Source: Sulfuricurvum kujiense DSM 16994
GTDB lineage: Bacteria; Campylobacterota; Campylobacteria; Campylobacterales; Sulfurimonadaceae
NCBI RefSeq assembly: GCF_000183725.1
Contig: NC_014762.1
Coordinates: 1,240,001 to 1,304,000, forward strand
Length of the DNA stretch: 64,000 nucleotides
Reading direction: 5' to 3'
The notes beneath the pieces are model-generated. The model saw only the letters and a list, made by a program, of their open reading frames with translations, made no database searches and was not told where the DNA came from. Numbering within the stretch: position 1 is the stretch's first letter; every line of letters starts with the position of its first letter. The position numbers were made by a program, and so were the translations under genes. Shown here piece after piece: positions 7,703-17,185 of the stretch.

Positions 7703-10045
7703 ATGGTTCTAAACAAAAAAGATTTAACTGGATATATGGACGGCGATGACAGAAAGCGGATCCGTAATGAACAGGTAGCCATTGCTTACAAGCAGGCGTT
7801 TGCCTCAATTTTTCCCCTTTTTTTCGGTGCTTTCATTGTTCTGCTCTTATTTTATAAAACCAATCTAACCGATTTCGTTTTCCTTTGGTTTAGCGTCGTC
7901 ATTGTGACATTGATATGGAGAATTTGGTTACTAACCGATTATCGTCGCAATTTCCATCGTTTGGATCATTCGATATGGGAAAGACGTTTTAAATATGTGA
8001 TGTATTCTTCTGCATTGATATGGGGAAGTGCGGCATTTTTTATTTTTCAAACCCCTGATTATCTTCACCATTTTTTCATTATCTTTTTATTGACGGGTAT
8101 CGCATCGGTGGCATCGGGTACCTTGGCCTCTTTGCTGGGAGTGACGATCGTCTTTTTATCTTTTCTTTTGACTCCGATTTTTATCGTAATGTTTTTTCAC
8201 GGCGAATTTGAAGTTCAGATGATGGGAATGCTCGTACTGGCGTTTTATATGCTGTTAGTCAGTGCGGCGAAACGGATAAATTCCAACATCATGAATGCGT
8301 TGACATCAAAGATATTGCACCAAAAAGCGGCGAATGCATTGGCGCTTTCGGAAGAGCGATTTGAAACGATTTTTAAAGAGGCGCCGATCGGGATTTTTTA
8401 TTACGACACAGATTTGATCGTGATGGAAACCAATAACGAGATGCTGCAGGCTCTTCAGATTCCCAGAGAGACGATGATAGGATTGGATCTAAAAGCCCTT
8501 TCGGATACCCGTTTATCCGATGCGTTGAACGTGTCGGTGCACGGACAGAAAGGATTTTACGAAGGCCCGTATACATCGACGTTTGTCGAACTCAAGATGT
8601 GGGTAAGTCTCCGTACATCCCCAATCTATGATTCTGAGCGCCGCATTATCGGAGGAGTCGGGATCGTATCGGATATTACCGAGCGGATGAACGCGGAAGA
8701 GAAAATCAAACACCAGGCCTATTTCGATGCATTGACCAATATTCCGAATCGGGCATTGCTGAAAGATCGGGTCGATCAGTCGCTTGCCCATTATCGACGA
8801 TACGGAAGTTTGATTGCCATAATGTTTTTGGACTTGGACCATTTTAAAAGTATCAATGATTCACTGGGGCATTATATCGGTGATTTACTACTGATTGAAA
8901 CGGCTAATCGACTAAAACACATCTGTCGCGAAGGAGATACGGTAGCCCGGTTGGGGGGAGATGAATTTATCATCTTGCTTAATGAACTGGGGAATGATCC
9001 GATGGTTGCGGCTACTCGGGCTGAAACGGTAGCGGAAAAAATACATGAAGTGTTTTCCGCTCCGTTTGATATCGGTTTGGCGGAACCCATTTCTACCAGT
9101 TCGAGTATCGGGATTGTCCTAGTCAGTTCGAAAGACCAAACGTCTGATGATTTACTCAAATTTGCCGATACTGCAATGTATCAGGCAAAAAAAGAGGGGA
9201 GAAATACGACACGGTTCTATCAAGAAGAGATGGATCAATGGATCAAAAAACGGCTCTTTTTGGAAAATGCATTGCGTAGTGCTGTTAAGAATAATGAACT
9301 CGAACTCTATTATCAGCCGGTTATCGAAATGAAAACAAAACTGATTATCGGTGCCGAAGCATTGCTACGATGGAATCATCCGGAACTGGGGCTTATCATG
9401 CCGGATGAGATGATTGAAATCGCAGAAGAGAGCGGATTGATCGTCGGAATCGGCGAATGGGTGCTCCGCGAAGCGTGTACCCAATTTGTACGCTGGCGTG
9501 CTGAAAATCTGAGACAATCGCATATCGACCGTATCGCCGTCAATGTGAGTGCTGTACAGTTTCGCCAGAGCGATTTCGTGGATAAAGTTATTCGAACCGT
9601 CGCGGAAACAGGGCTTGTCCCCTCTATGCTTGAATTGGAACTGACCGAATCGACGGTTATCGATAATATTGATATCGTTATTGACAAAATGAACCGCTTG
9701 CGGCATGCGGGAATCGGCATTTCGATGGATGATTTCGGTACCGGGTATTCGTCACTGGGGTATCTTAAAAAGCTGCCGTTTACGACACTGAAAATCGATC
9801 GCAGTTTTGTCCGAGATATCGTATCGGATACGGATGATGCCGCGCTGGTAGAGACGATACTCTCTATGGCTTCGATATTCAAATTTGATGTTATTGCGGA
9901 AGGGGTGGAGACGATCGAGCAGTTTAAATTCTTAGAGAGTCACGGATGCCAATATTTTCAGGGGTATTTGTGCAGCAAACCGGTTCAGGTAAAGCACTTT
10001 GAAGAACTGCTGGTTCATGAAATACAAAGCTGTGCCGCACAGTAA
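7703..10045 (+). CDS. membrane PAS-GGDEF-EAL cyclic-di-GMP protein
   Basis: Probably makes or degrades cyclic-di-GMP in response to a membrane or PAS signal. The 780-residue protein has six or seven transmembrane segments (about 30-205), a PAS domain with PAC tail (about 220-340), a GGDEF domain with an intact LGGDEF at about 416-421, and an EAL domain with GAEALLRW at about 550, ELTES, DDFGTGYSSL and VIAEGVET. Both catalytic motifs look complete, so neither activity can be excluded. A GTG three codons upstream (7694) is an alternative start; neither has a clear ribosome site. The gene stands alone, divergent from flgA and convergent with the SulP gene. Confidence 0.92.
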   Translation: MVLNKKDLTGYMDGDDRKRIRNEQVAIAYKQAFASIFPLFFGAFIVLLLFYKTNLTDFVFLWFSVVIVTLIWRIWLLTDYRRNFHRLDHSIWERRFKYVMYSSALIWGSAAFFIFQTPDYLHHFFIIFLLTGIASVASGTLASLLGVTIVFLSFLLTPIFIVMFFHGEFEVQMMGMLVLAFYMLLVSAAKRINSNIMNALTSKILHQKAANALALSEERFETIFKEAPIGIFYYDTDLIVMETNNEMLQALQIPRETMIGLDLKALSDTRLSDALNVSVHGQKGFYEGPYTSTFVELKMWVSLRTSPIYDSERRIIGGVGIVSDITERMNAEEKIKHQAYFDALTNIPNRALLKDRVDQSLAHYRRYGSLIAIMFLDLDHFKSINDSLGHYIGDLLLIETANRLKHICREGDTVARLGGDEFIILLNELGNDPMVAATRAETVAEKIHEVFSAPFDIGLAEPISTSSSIGIVLVSSKDQTSDDLLKFADTAMYQAKKEGRNTTRFYQEEMDQWIKKRLFLENALRSAVKNNELELYYQPVIEMKTKLIIGAEALLRWNHPELGLIMPDEMIEIAEESGLIVGIGEWVLREACTQFVRWRAENLRQSHIDRIAVNVSAVQFRQSDFVDKVIRTVAETGLVPSMLELELTESTVIDNIDIVIDKMNRLRHAGIGISMDDFGTGYSSLGYLKKLPFTTLKIDRSFVRDIVSDTDDAALVETILSMASIFKFDVIAEGVETIEQFKFLESHGCQYFQGYLCSKPVQVKHFEELLVHEIQSCAAQ

Positions 10046-10057
10046 CAATCAGCGTAT

Positions 10058-10076
10058 TGCGATCGAAAAAATCGCA
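10058..10076 (+). terminator. hairpin terminator after the GGDEF/EAL gene
   Basis: TGCGAT and ATCGCA form a six-base stem around a seven-base A-rich loop, followed in the plus direction by CTTTAGATTTTTTT. The site lies 12 bases after the GGDEF/EAL stop and just beyond the convergent SulP gene, so it probably ends the former transcript. Confidence 0.55.
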
Positions 10077-10078
10077 CT

Positions 10079-11746
10079 TTAGATTTTTTTCCCCATGATT
10101 TCACCGGCTCTGAAGATGGCTTTATCGATGTGATCGACAATGTTTTCGCGGCCGATTTTTTCGTCGATGCGTGATGATCGGATGAATTGATACACTTGTG
10201 CGTTAACTCCTGAAAGAATCAGACGGGTGTTGTAGTGAGAGAGCCTTTCGTGAAGTATTTCAAGCGAATGCAGTCCCGCCGCATCGATAAGCGGAACGTA
10301 ACGCATACGTAAAATAAATACCTGAGGAGGCTTCTCAAAGAGCATGAGGGTATCGACGAGTTTTTCGGCTACACCGAAAAAGAGCGGTCCTTGTATCTCA
10401 TACACTTCTACCCCGTGAGGGATGGTTTTATTGGAGGTCGAATCGGGATCGTTTTCTTCTGACGTAATAGGACGGATTTGGGTCGCTTTCATCATCTGAT
10501 CGATAAAGAGGATCGAGGCTAGGGCGATACCGGCTTGAATCGCGAAGTTTAGATCAACCAAAACGGTCAGCAAAAACGTCACGATCAGAACGATCCGGTC
10601 GGTTCTGGGTGAGTGCATGATCTCTTTGATATGTTTGATCTCCGACATATTCCATGCCACAACCATGAGTATGGCCGCCAAAGCCGCCAACGGGACTTTT
10701 ATAATGAGGGGTGCGAGCAGAAGCATGAAGAGAAAAAGCCAGATGGCATGCATCATTCCTGCCACCGGAGTTCTGGCCCCGGCTTTGATATTGGTTGCCG
10801 TTCTGGCGATAGCACCGGTTGCCGGGAGGCCGCCGAAAATGCCCGAAGCGATGTTTGCAACCCCTTGGCCCAAAAGCTCGGCGTTGGATTTATGGCGGGT
10901 TCCGGTCATACCGTCGGCGACAACGGCAGAGAGGAGCGATTCGATGGCGGCAAGCGTCGCGATAGTAATGGCATCAGGGAGCAAAAATCGTAGACGCTCA
11001 AATGTGATTTCAGGCCATACCGGAGAGGGGAGCATCGATGGGATTGAACCGAACCGGCTCTCTATCGTCTCGACGGGAAGATTAAATCCCCATACGGCAA
11101 ATGCGCTGAGGGTAACGACGATTATCGGTCCGGGAATACGCGGAAAACGGTGCTTTGCAATGTAGATTACGCCGATGGAGATCAGGGCTAGAAGTACCGC
11201 TGTAAAATTTGTTTCATGCAAATGGGCGACATAGATGCTCAGTTTGTCAATAAAATCGGGGGGGACGGTGGTGATTTTCAGGCCGAAAAAGTCCCGTATC
11301 TGCGAAAAAGCGATCAAAAGGGCGATACCGGAGGTAAATCCGACGATGACGGGGTAGGGGATGAATTTGATCAATTCTCCCGCCCGGAGAAATGCCATAA
11401 TGATTAAAATGGCTCCCGCCATGATGGTAGCCAGTACCAGCCCCTCATAACCGTGTTTCATCGCCACCATAGCGACGGTGACGATAAATGCGGCTGTCGG
11501 CCCGCCGATTTGGTAGCGGCTCCCCCCGTGTGCCGAAATCAGGAAACCGGCAACAATAGCGGTAAAAAGTCCTCTCTCAGGCGGGAGATTGGAAGCGATA
11601 GCAATCGCCATCGCCAAGGGCAATGCGACGATGGCAACCGCCAATCCGGCTACGGCATCGGCTATAAAGTCAGAGCGGCTGTATCCCTGACGTCGGAATA
11701 GGGTGACAAGTTTCGGCTCCAGAGAGTCATGTATAGAGCGCAACAT
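10079..11746 (-). CDS. SulP family anion transporter with STAS domain
   Basis: A secondary transporter of the SLC26/SulP family, which moves sulfate, bicarbonate or dicarboxylates; the substrate cannot be read from sequence. The 555-residue protein has 10-12 membrane segments from about residue 28 to 430. The SulP signature region lies at about 30-60 (AIVALPLAMAIAIASNLPP) and the anion-site stretch GTRHKSNAELLGQG and GGLPATGAIARTATN in the middle. A cytosolic STAS domain follows at about 455-545 (RMRYVPLIDAAGLHSLE). No carbonic anhydrase or sulfate-assimilation gene adjoins it. Its transcript is separate from the TolC-like gene upstream, with a 91-base gap that contains a small hairpin. Confidence 0.9.
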   Translation of the reverse strand: MLRSIHDSLEPKLVTLFRRQGYSRSDFIADAVAGLAVAIVALPLAMAIAIASNLPPERGLFTAIVAGFLISAHGGSRYQIGGPTAAFIVTVAMVAMKHGYEGLVLATIMAGAILIIMAFLRAGELIKFIPYPVIVGFTSGIALLIAFSQIRDFFGLKITTVPPDFIDKLSIYVAHLHETNFTAVLLALISIGVIYIAKHRFPRIPGPIIVVTLSAFAVWGFNLPVETIESRFGSIPSMLPSPVWPEITFERLRFLLPDAITIATLAAIESLLSAVVADGMTGTRHKSNAELLGQGVANIASGIFGGLPATGAIARTATNIKAGARTPVAGMMHAIWLFLFMLLLAPLIIKVPLAALAAILMVVAWNMSEIKHIKEIMHSPRTDRIVLIVTFLLTVLVDLNFAIQAGIALASILFIDQMMKATQIRPITSEENDPDSTSNKTIPHGVEVYEIQGPLFFGVAEKLVDTLMLFEKPPQVFILRMRYVPLIDAAGLHSLEILHERLSHYNTRLILSGVNAQVYQFIRSSRIDEKIGRENIVDHIDKAIFRAGEIMGKKI

Positions 11747-11787
11747 AAAAGATGTTTCCTCGGGAAAATTGATGTGAGAAGTGTATC

Positions 11788-11805
11788 ACTTGCGCAGATG
11801 CAAGT
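11788..11805 (-). terminator. small hairpin between the TolC-like and SulP genes
   Basis: ACTTGC and GCAAGT flank a six-base loop in the 91-base interval after the TolC-like stop. There is no T-run, so it is at best a weak terminator or a leader hairpin of the SulP gene. Confidence 0.3.
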
Positions 11806-11837
11806 CAATGAGGATATTTGATCAAATTATGCAGTGT

Positions 11838-13127
11838 TTATTTGCGGATGGCACCCATAATTTTTTCTTCATAGGCACTTAGCCCTCCCTCAAGCCAAAG
11901 AAGAGCGCTTTGGTTAAAGAGTTCACTCTTAAGATTGGCCATTTTGGCTTTGGCGGACGCGAGATCGGCAATCGATCGGCTGAGTTCGTCGGCTCCGACG
12001 AGCTGATTGTCAAAGCGTCCCCGTGTAAGTTTGGCGTATTCGTCGGAAGCTTTGACCTGCATACGAGCGCTTTCCAGTCTGCTTTGAACGGCTTGGATAT
12101 CCAGATAGGTATTCTTTATTTCGGTCGTGATGCGATGTTTATAATCTTCCAGTGTAATGGCGGATGCAAGTTTTGCGGCTTTTGCCGCTTCAGCGGTATG
12201 AAAGTCGCTGAAGCCGCTGAAAAGATTCCATGATGCTGATACCCCTGCATAGCTTTTATTGGCGTTGCTGTATCCGTCTCCGCTGAGTGCTATGGTATCC
12301 CCCTGGCCTTTGAGACTGCCGATAAGTGCGACGTTAGGGTAATAGCGGCTTTGGGCGAGTACTATGTCATTTTGGGCGATATCCATTCCTTTGGCAAGTG
12401 CAAGGAGATCTTCACGATGTGTCAGGGCAACAGCAATCATTTCGTCTTTTTCCATCAGCGGCAATACGTTTGCAGGGAACTGAGCCGAATCAATCGTATC
12501 TCCGGTGAGATAGGAGAGCTGATTGAGGGCTTGAGATTTGCGGTTTTGGCTCTCAACTATCTGTGCATCGATCTCAAAAATTTTGGCTTCGATAGCATAG
12601 AGTTCGGCCGGAGCCAGCAAACCGTTGTCATAAAGTCCTTTGGCTTTGGCATACGATTCGCCGATCGCTTTTTTGGCCTCGTGCTGTGCCGAAATAATCT
12701 CGTCGGCAGCCGCAATAGCAGTGTAGAGTTTTGTCGCGTTTATGAAAAGGTTTCGTTTTAGATCGGCAACTTCCAATGCCGCTTTTTCATGGGACAGCTT
12801 TGCTTTTTCGATAGAAGAGGAGATGGCAAAACCGCTAAAGAGAGGGTAAGAGAGGGTTAATGAGCCCTCGATATGTTTTTTGGTCCCCATCGGAAGCTGC
12901 ATGGAGGAAAAAGTGACGGTAGGGGTTTTTTGAAACGTAATATCGCTGAAACTGGCATCCAATGTCGGTAAATTTTTTCCCTCTGCCGCACGATAACTCT
13001 CTAATGCCGCCGTTTCGAGCTGCCGTGCGCTTTGAAGCGTCGGGGAGTTTTCCAAGGCGATGATGACGTCGGGATAGCTTTGCGCCCCTAAAAAAGTCGG
13101 AAAAATTAAAAACAGCAACCGTCTCAC
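11838..13127 (-). CDS. TolC-family outer membrane efflux protein
   Basis: Forms the outer-membrane channel of a tripartite exporter. The 429-residue protein has a signal peptide (MRRLLFLIFPTFLGA, cleavage before QSYPD) and two internally similar long helical repeats (about 20-220 and 230-420) with the Ala-rich coiled-coil composition of TolC/OEP proteins. The start is GTG at 13125-13127 with AAGGAG four bases upstream. It is divergent from the HlyD-ABC gene set across 160 bases, so it almost certainly serves that pump. Confidence 0.88.
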   Translation of the reverse strand: MRRLLFLIFPTFLGAQSYPDVIIALENSPTLQSARQLETAALESYRAAEGKNLPTLDASFSDITFQKTPTVTFSSMQLPMGTKKHIEGSLTLSYPLFSGFAISSSIEKAKLSHEKAALEVADLKRNLFINATKLYTAIAAADEIISAQHEAKKAIGESYAKAKGLYDNGLLAPAELYAIEAKIFEIDAQIVESQNRKSQALNQLSYLTGDTIDSAQFPANVLPLMEKDEMIAVALTHREDLLALAKGMDIAQNDIVLAQSRYYPNVALIGSLKGQGDTIALSGDGYSNANKSYAGVSASWNLFSGFSDFHTAEAAKAAKLASAITLEDYKHRITTEIKNTYLDIQAVQSRLESARMQVKASDEYAKLTRGRFDNQLVGADELSRSIADLASAKAKMANLKSELFNQSALLWLEGGLSAYEEKIMGAIRK

Positions 13128-13182
13128 ACGACTCCTTGTTAAATCTGACTGCGAAAAAAGCTATCAGAGATACTTCATCAAT

Positions 13183-13196
13183 TGTATTCATGAACA
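13183..13196. promoter_or_regulatory. candidate operator in the exporter's divergent control region
   Basis: An imperfect dyad, TGTATTCATGAACA, is centred on the palindrome TTCATGAA about midway between the divergent TolC-like and HlyD genes. Its look is that of a TetR-type operator, but no regulator gene adjoins it. Confidence 0.25.
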
Positions 13197-13227
13197 TATT
13201 AATTCACTCTTAGTTAAGGAAGAAAAA

Positions 13228-13233
13228 TATAAT
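13228..13233 (+). promoter_or_regulatory. candidate -10 box for the HlyD-ABC operon
   Basis: A perfect TATAAT lies 54 bases upstream of the HlyD start in an AT-rich stretch. No good -35 is visible at 17 bases, which is common for promoters of this phylum. Confidence 0.4.
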
Positions 13234-13287
13234 ATAGTCTTACTACGGCAAGAAATTGTAAACAGATGAGATTGAAGAGAGGAAGAT

Positions 13288-14445
13288 ATGATTGAGATTG
13301 CTAAAAAATATTGGCTCGGAGTAGCTGTAGCAGCCCTTTTTTCTATTGCTGCGGTATTGATCTATCTCAAACTTCACACGAAAGAACTGCCTGATAACCT
13401 GGTACAGGGGAGTGGTCGGATTGACGGCGATTTGATTAACGTGAATGCCAAATACCCCGGACGGATTGCGAGTATGGAAGTGTCCGAGGGGGAAGCGATT
13501 TCCATAGGCTCTGTGATCGCTGTGATTGATAGTGCGGAGCAAAAAGCTCAGAAAGCCCAAATCGATGCGCAGATCGAAGCGCAAAAACAACAGCTCGCCG
13601 CCCGAAAAATCGAACTTTCAATAGCCCAAAAAAGCATTCCGCAAACGCTTGTCAAAGCCAAAGCGAACAGCTCGATCAAAAAAGCGCAGCTGGACGAACT
13701 GGATAAAATGATCAATACCCAAAAGAATCTCGTAACTCAGGATCAGCGTGACAATGAGCGTTTGAACAATCTTTTTAATAATCGGCTGATCGAAAAACAT
13801 CAGCTTGAAATGTCTGTGCTAAAACTTCGAAGCGATCAAGATCAGCTCTCCTCGCTGATGGATAAGCGTGAACAATTGAAAAAGGCAATTGACATAACGC
13901 AAAGCGACCAGATCGAAGCATCTGCTGCACAGCAAAAAACGGATGCCCTGCGCGAGGGGATTAATGCAACAGAATCGGGAATCAAAGCGTTGATCGCTTC
14001 GCAGACACAGGCCAATGCCGTTCTTTCCGAAATGGTGCTGCGTTCGCCCGTTGAGGGCTTCGTCATGGAAAAGATCGCCAATAACGGTGAAGTCGTAGGT
14101 GCCGGGATGGCGGTCGCGACCCTCATCGATCCCAAAAGCCTTTATCTGAAAATATTCGTCGATACCCTCAAAAACGGAAAAATAAAAATCGGTGATTCGG
14201 CTGTGATCTTTTTGGATGCCGCACCGGAACATCCGATAGCGGCTAAAGTGGTCCGTATAGAGCAAAAAGCGGAGTTTACCCCCAAAGAGGTGAGCGTTGC
14301 GAGTGACCGTATCCAGCGTGTTTTTGCCGTTCATCTTCAGCCGCTGAAAGTTGATCCGCTTTTGAAACTGGGTATCCCTGCAGTTGGAGTAATATCGTTG
14401 GATAACAAAGGGCTGCCTACGAGTTTGCATGCCGTCCCTGAGTAA
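13288..14445 (+). CDS. HlyD-family periplasmic adaptor
   Basis: Links the inner-membrane ABC pump to the TolC-like channel. The 385-residue protein has one N-terminal membrane anchor (about 7-26) and a split biotinyl-lipoyl domain (GRIASMEVSEGEAISIG at about 55-72, then LRSPVEGFVMEKIANNGEVV near 255). Between them lies a long alpha-helical hairpin (about 90-250) rich in Gln/Lys/Glu, followed by a beta-barrel domain. The ribosome site GAGAGGAAG precedes the ATG. It is the first gene of a four-gene set with 14-base or overlapping spacing, and resembles the YhiI/YbhG adaptors of ABC-2 pumps. Confidence 0.9.
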   Translation: MIEIAKKYWLGVAVAALFSIAAVLIYLKLHTKELPDNLVQGSGRIDGDLINVNAKYPGRIASMEVSEGEAISIGSVIAVIDSAEQKAQKAQIDAQIEAQKQQLAARKIELSIAQKSIPQTLVKAKANSSIKKAQLDELDKMINTQKNLVTQDQRDNERLNNLFNNRLIEKHQLEMSVLKLRSDQDQLSSLMDKREQLKKAIDITQSDQIEASAAQQKTDALREGINATESGIKALIASQTQANAVLSEMVLRSPVEGFVMEKIANNGEVVGAGMAVATLIDPKSLYLKIFVDTLKNGKIKIGDSAVIFLDAAPEHPIAAKVVRIEQKAEFTPKEVSVASDRIQRVFAVHLQPLKVDPLLKLGIPAVGVISLDNKGLPTSLHAVPE

Positions 14446-14459
14446 AGCGGATAGAGAGT

Positions 14460-16076
14460 ATGGAAACGCTGAAGATTGATCGTGTCAGTGTCGCGCACAA
14501 CAATCGTTTAGCGATCAAAGAGGTCTCTTTGAGTGTCAAAGAGGGTGAAATAATCGGGTTTATCGGTGCTGACGGTGCCGGTAAAAGTTCTTTGATGCAC
14601 GCTATAGCGGGGGTTATCCGATTCGAAGGGGAAATATCGTTTCAAGGGGTCTCATACCGTTCTCCCGCGGAAGCCGAAAAATTAAAATCGATCATCGGTC
14701 TGATGCCTCAGGGGATCGGATTGGTGCTTTATGATCTGCTCACGGTGGAAGAACATCTGAGATTTTTTTCGAATATACGGGATATCAGAGAGGATGAGAA
14801 GTTTTCTCAATATAAACAACGGCTTTTAAAGATGGCGGGATTGGATCGGTTCGTCGACCGGAGAGCCGGAAATCTAAGCGGCGGTATGATGCAAAAACTC
14901 TCTTTGATCTGTACGCTGCTTCACCGTCCGAAACTGCTCATTTTGGATGAACCGACAACGGGAGTCGATCCGCTCAGCCGGATAGAACTGTGGGAAATAC
15001 TCGATCAGATACGCAAAGAAGAGGGGACGATCGTACTGGTAAGTACCGCCTATATGCAAGAGGCGGCGCGGATGGATCGTGTCTTGTTGTTTGATAACGG
15101 CGAGATCATCGCTCAGGGCCATGCAAACGAGCTGATCGAATCGGTACGTGATATGGCGTATACATTGACTTCCGCAAGCGATCTCCTCTCGATGAGTACC
15201 CTCGATACGACCTATTCGCTGGAGCCGCTGGATGCGGAGCATAAAGAACCGACGCTTGAAGCGCTTTTTTTCGTCAATGCACTGCAAAAAAATCGGCTTC
15301 TCCCTTTGATTGAAATTACCCCCAGAGACGGTAATAACGGTTTTTCTTCGGTTGTGATGGAAGCGATCGGATTGACGAAGAAATTCGGAGATTTCATAGC
15401 CAATGACCGTGTAGACATCCGGCTATGCCGTGGCGAAATTTTGGGATTGCTCGGTGCCAACGGAGCCGGGAAAACGACATTTATCAAAATGTTGTTGGGA
15501 TTGCTGCCGATGGACGGCGGAGAATTGAATCTGCTGGGCAAACGGATTGAAACGACGTGGGATCGGCAGACGCTCAAAAGCTCGATCGGCTATGTCTCTC
15601 AGCATTTTGCCCTTTATAACGATATGACGGTGAGAGAAAACCTCCTCTATTTTGCATCGATGCACCAAATACCGATGGATATAGCGCTTAGACGAATAGC
15701 CCGTTATGCCGATGAACTCGGATTTGAGGGGTATTTGCATGCGATCCCTACCGAACTCCCCTTGGGGATTAATCAGCGGTTTTCACTGGCCGCGGCGCTG
15801 CTGCACGAACCGGTGATTCTCTTTTTGGATGAGCCGACGTCAGGTGTCGATGCGATAGCCCGTGCACAGTTCTGGCAGCTGCTGGTAGCCTTGAAAGAGA
15901 AATGGAAGATAGCGATTTTGATTACGACCCACTACATGAGCGAAGCGGAGTTTTGCGATCGGATCGTATTGATGAGAGACGGGAGTAAAGTGGCCGATGA
16001 AACGATCAGTGACTTTTATCAAATGCATCCGAATGCCCAAACGTTTGAAGATATATTTTTGGAGTATTACCGATGA
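14460..16076 (+). CDS. fused double-ATPase subunit of an ABC-2 exporter
   Basis: Supplies both nucleotide-binding domains for the two permeases that follow. The 538-residue protein has domain 1 (about 1-225) with Walker A GADGAGKSS, signature NLSGGMMQK and Walker B LLILDEPTTGVD. Domain 2 (about 300-538) has Walker A GANGAGKTT and Walker B VILFLDEPTSGVD, but the second signature reads LPLGINQRF instead of LSGGQ. The same kind of substitution occurs in the YbhF/RbbA group, so one of the two ATP sites is probably non-canonical by design. Its stop overlaps the next start by four bases. Confidence 0.92.
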   Translation: METLKIDRVSVAHNNRLAIKEVSLSVKEGEIIGFIGADGAGKSSLMHAIAGVIRFEGEISFQGVSYRSPAEAEKLKSIIGLMPQGIGLVLYDLLTVEEHLRFFSNIRDIREDEKFSQYKQRLLKMAGLDRFVDRRAGNLSGGMMQKLSLICTLLHRPKLLILDEPTTGVDPLSRIELWEILDQIRKEEGTIVLVSTAYMQEAARMDRVLLFDNGEIIAQGHANELIESVRDMAYTLTSASDLLSMSTLDTTYSLEPLDAEHKEPTLEALFFVNALQKNRLLPLIEITPRDGNNGFSSVVMEAIGLTKKFGDFIANDRVDIRLCRGEILGLLGANGAGKTTFIKMLLGLLPMDGGELNLLGKRIETTWDRQTLKSSIGYVSQHFALYNDMTVRENLLYFASMHQIPMDIALRRIARYADELGFEGYLHAIPTELPLGINQRFSLAAALLHEPVILFLDEPTSGVDAIARAQFWQLLVALKEKWKIAILITTHYMSEAEFCDRIVLMRDGSKVADETISDFYQMHPNAQTFEDIFLEYYR

Positions 16077-17185
16077 AAGCAAGGGTACTCAAAGCGTATA
16101 TCCAAAAAGAACTGAGCGAAATGCTCCGTTCCCGGTTGATCATCATGGTATTTTTATTGCCGACGATGCTGATGCTGCTGTTCGGATACGGAATACGAAT
16201 GGAGGTGAAGCACGCGAGGCTGATTATTATCGATAACGATCAGTGCCGGCTGTCGCGTTTGCTGGTGAGCAAATTCGAGCACTCCAAATATTTTAATACG
16301 ATCACCACCGTAAAAGATGAAGCTCAGGCGCTGAGACGTATTAAACAGGCCGAGAGCGACGCGATTATCAGTATTCCCGCATCGTTTGAAAAACGGCTTC
16401 TAAAAGGTCAATCGACACAGATCGGTGTTTTTGTCGATGCGGCATTTCCGAGCCGCGGTTCGACGATCGAAAGCTATGTGCAGGGGGTTATTCTCAATGC
16501 CGCTGCAGGTTTGGTTCCTGCGGTCTCGAAAGGCTCGATCGAGATCAATCAGCGAACCATGTTCAATCAGGCGATGCGAGATGAAGATGCGATCGTCCCG
16601 GGGCTCATCGGGCTGGTTTTGCTCGTTGCTCCGGCCATTATTGCCGCATTGCTTATCGTGAAAGAAAAAGAGAGGGGGACTATTTTTAATTTTTACGCAT
16701 CGCCACTTTCGAAAGTGGAGTTTGTGGCGGCAAAACTGGTTCCGGTGTTTTTGCTCCATTCGCTCAATATCTTCATCCTCTTTTTATGGGCGATGTATCT
16801 TTTTGAGGTTCCGTTTCGGGGGAGCTTTTGGCTCTATTGGGGAGCATCGGAGATTTACATTCTCGTGAGCATATCGATCGGCATTTTGATTTCCGTCATT
16901 ACCCGTACCCAAATCGTTGCCGTGGTGTTGACCGTTATGGTAACGATTATCCCGGGCTTTATGTATTCGGGGATAATAATGCCGATCTCTTCGATGGTCG
17001 GTATGTCGCGCTATGAGGCCCATATTTTTCCCGTCATGTACTACAACCATATTCTGTATGATGTTTTTTTGGTAGGGGAAGGGCTTTCATCCGTGAAAAC
17101 ACAGGCATATTTAGTTATTTTGGCATTGTACGGAACCGTATTGCTTGGCTTGGGAACCCTATGGCTTAAAAAGGAGCTTAAATGA
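16073..17185 (+). CDS. ABC-2 type permease, first subunit
   Basis: One half of the membrane pore of the exporter. The 370-residue protein has the ABC-2 layout: a membrane helix at about 20-42, a large extracytoplasmic domain (about 45-175), then five helices from about 180 to the end, with the VKEKERGTIFNFYASPL segment that contacts the ATPase. It resembles YbhS/YhhJ. GGAG lies nine bases before the ATG. It overlaps both neighbours by four bases. Confidence 0.9.
   Translation: MKARVLKAYIQKELSEMLRSRLIIMVFLLPTMLMLLFGYGIRMEVKHARLIIIDNDQCRLSRLLVSKFEHSKYFNTITTVKDEAQALRRIKQAESDAIISIPASFEKRLLKGQSTQIGVFVDAAFPSRGSTIESYVQGVILNAAAGLVPAVSKGSIEINQRTMFNQAMRDEDAIVPGLIGLVLLVAPAIIAALLIVKEKERGTIFNFYASPLSKVEFVAAKLVPVFLLHSLNIFILFLWAMYLFEVPFRGSFWLYWGASEIYILVSISIGILISVITRTQIVAVVLTVMVTIIPGFMYSGIIMPISSMVGMSRYEAHIFPVMYYNHILYDVFLVGEGLSSVKTQAYLVILALYGTVLLGLGTLWLKKELK

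Noticed and set aside
13819-14430. 203-residue open frame opposite the HlyD gene
   Set aside because: The coding evidence for the HlyD protein on the other strand is decisive; no recognisable protein features here.
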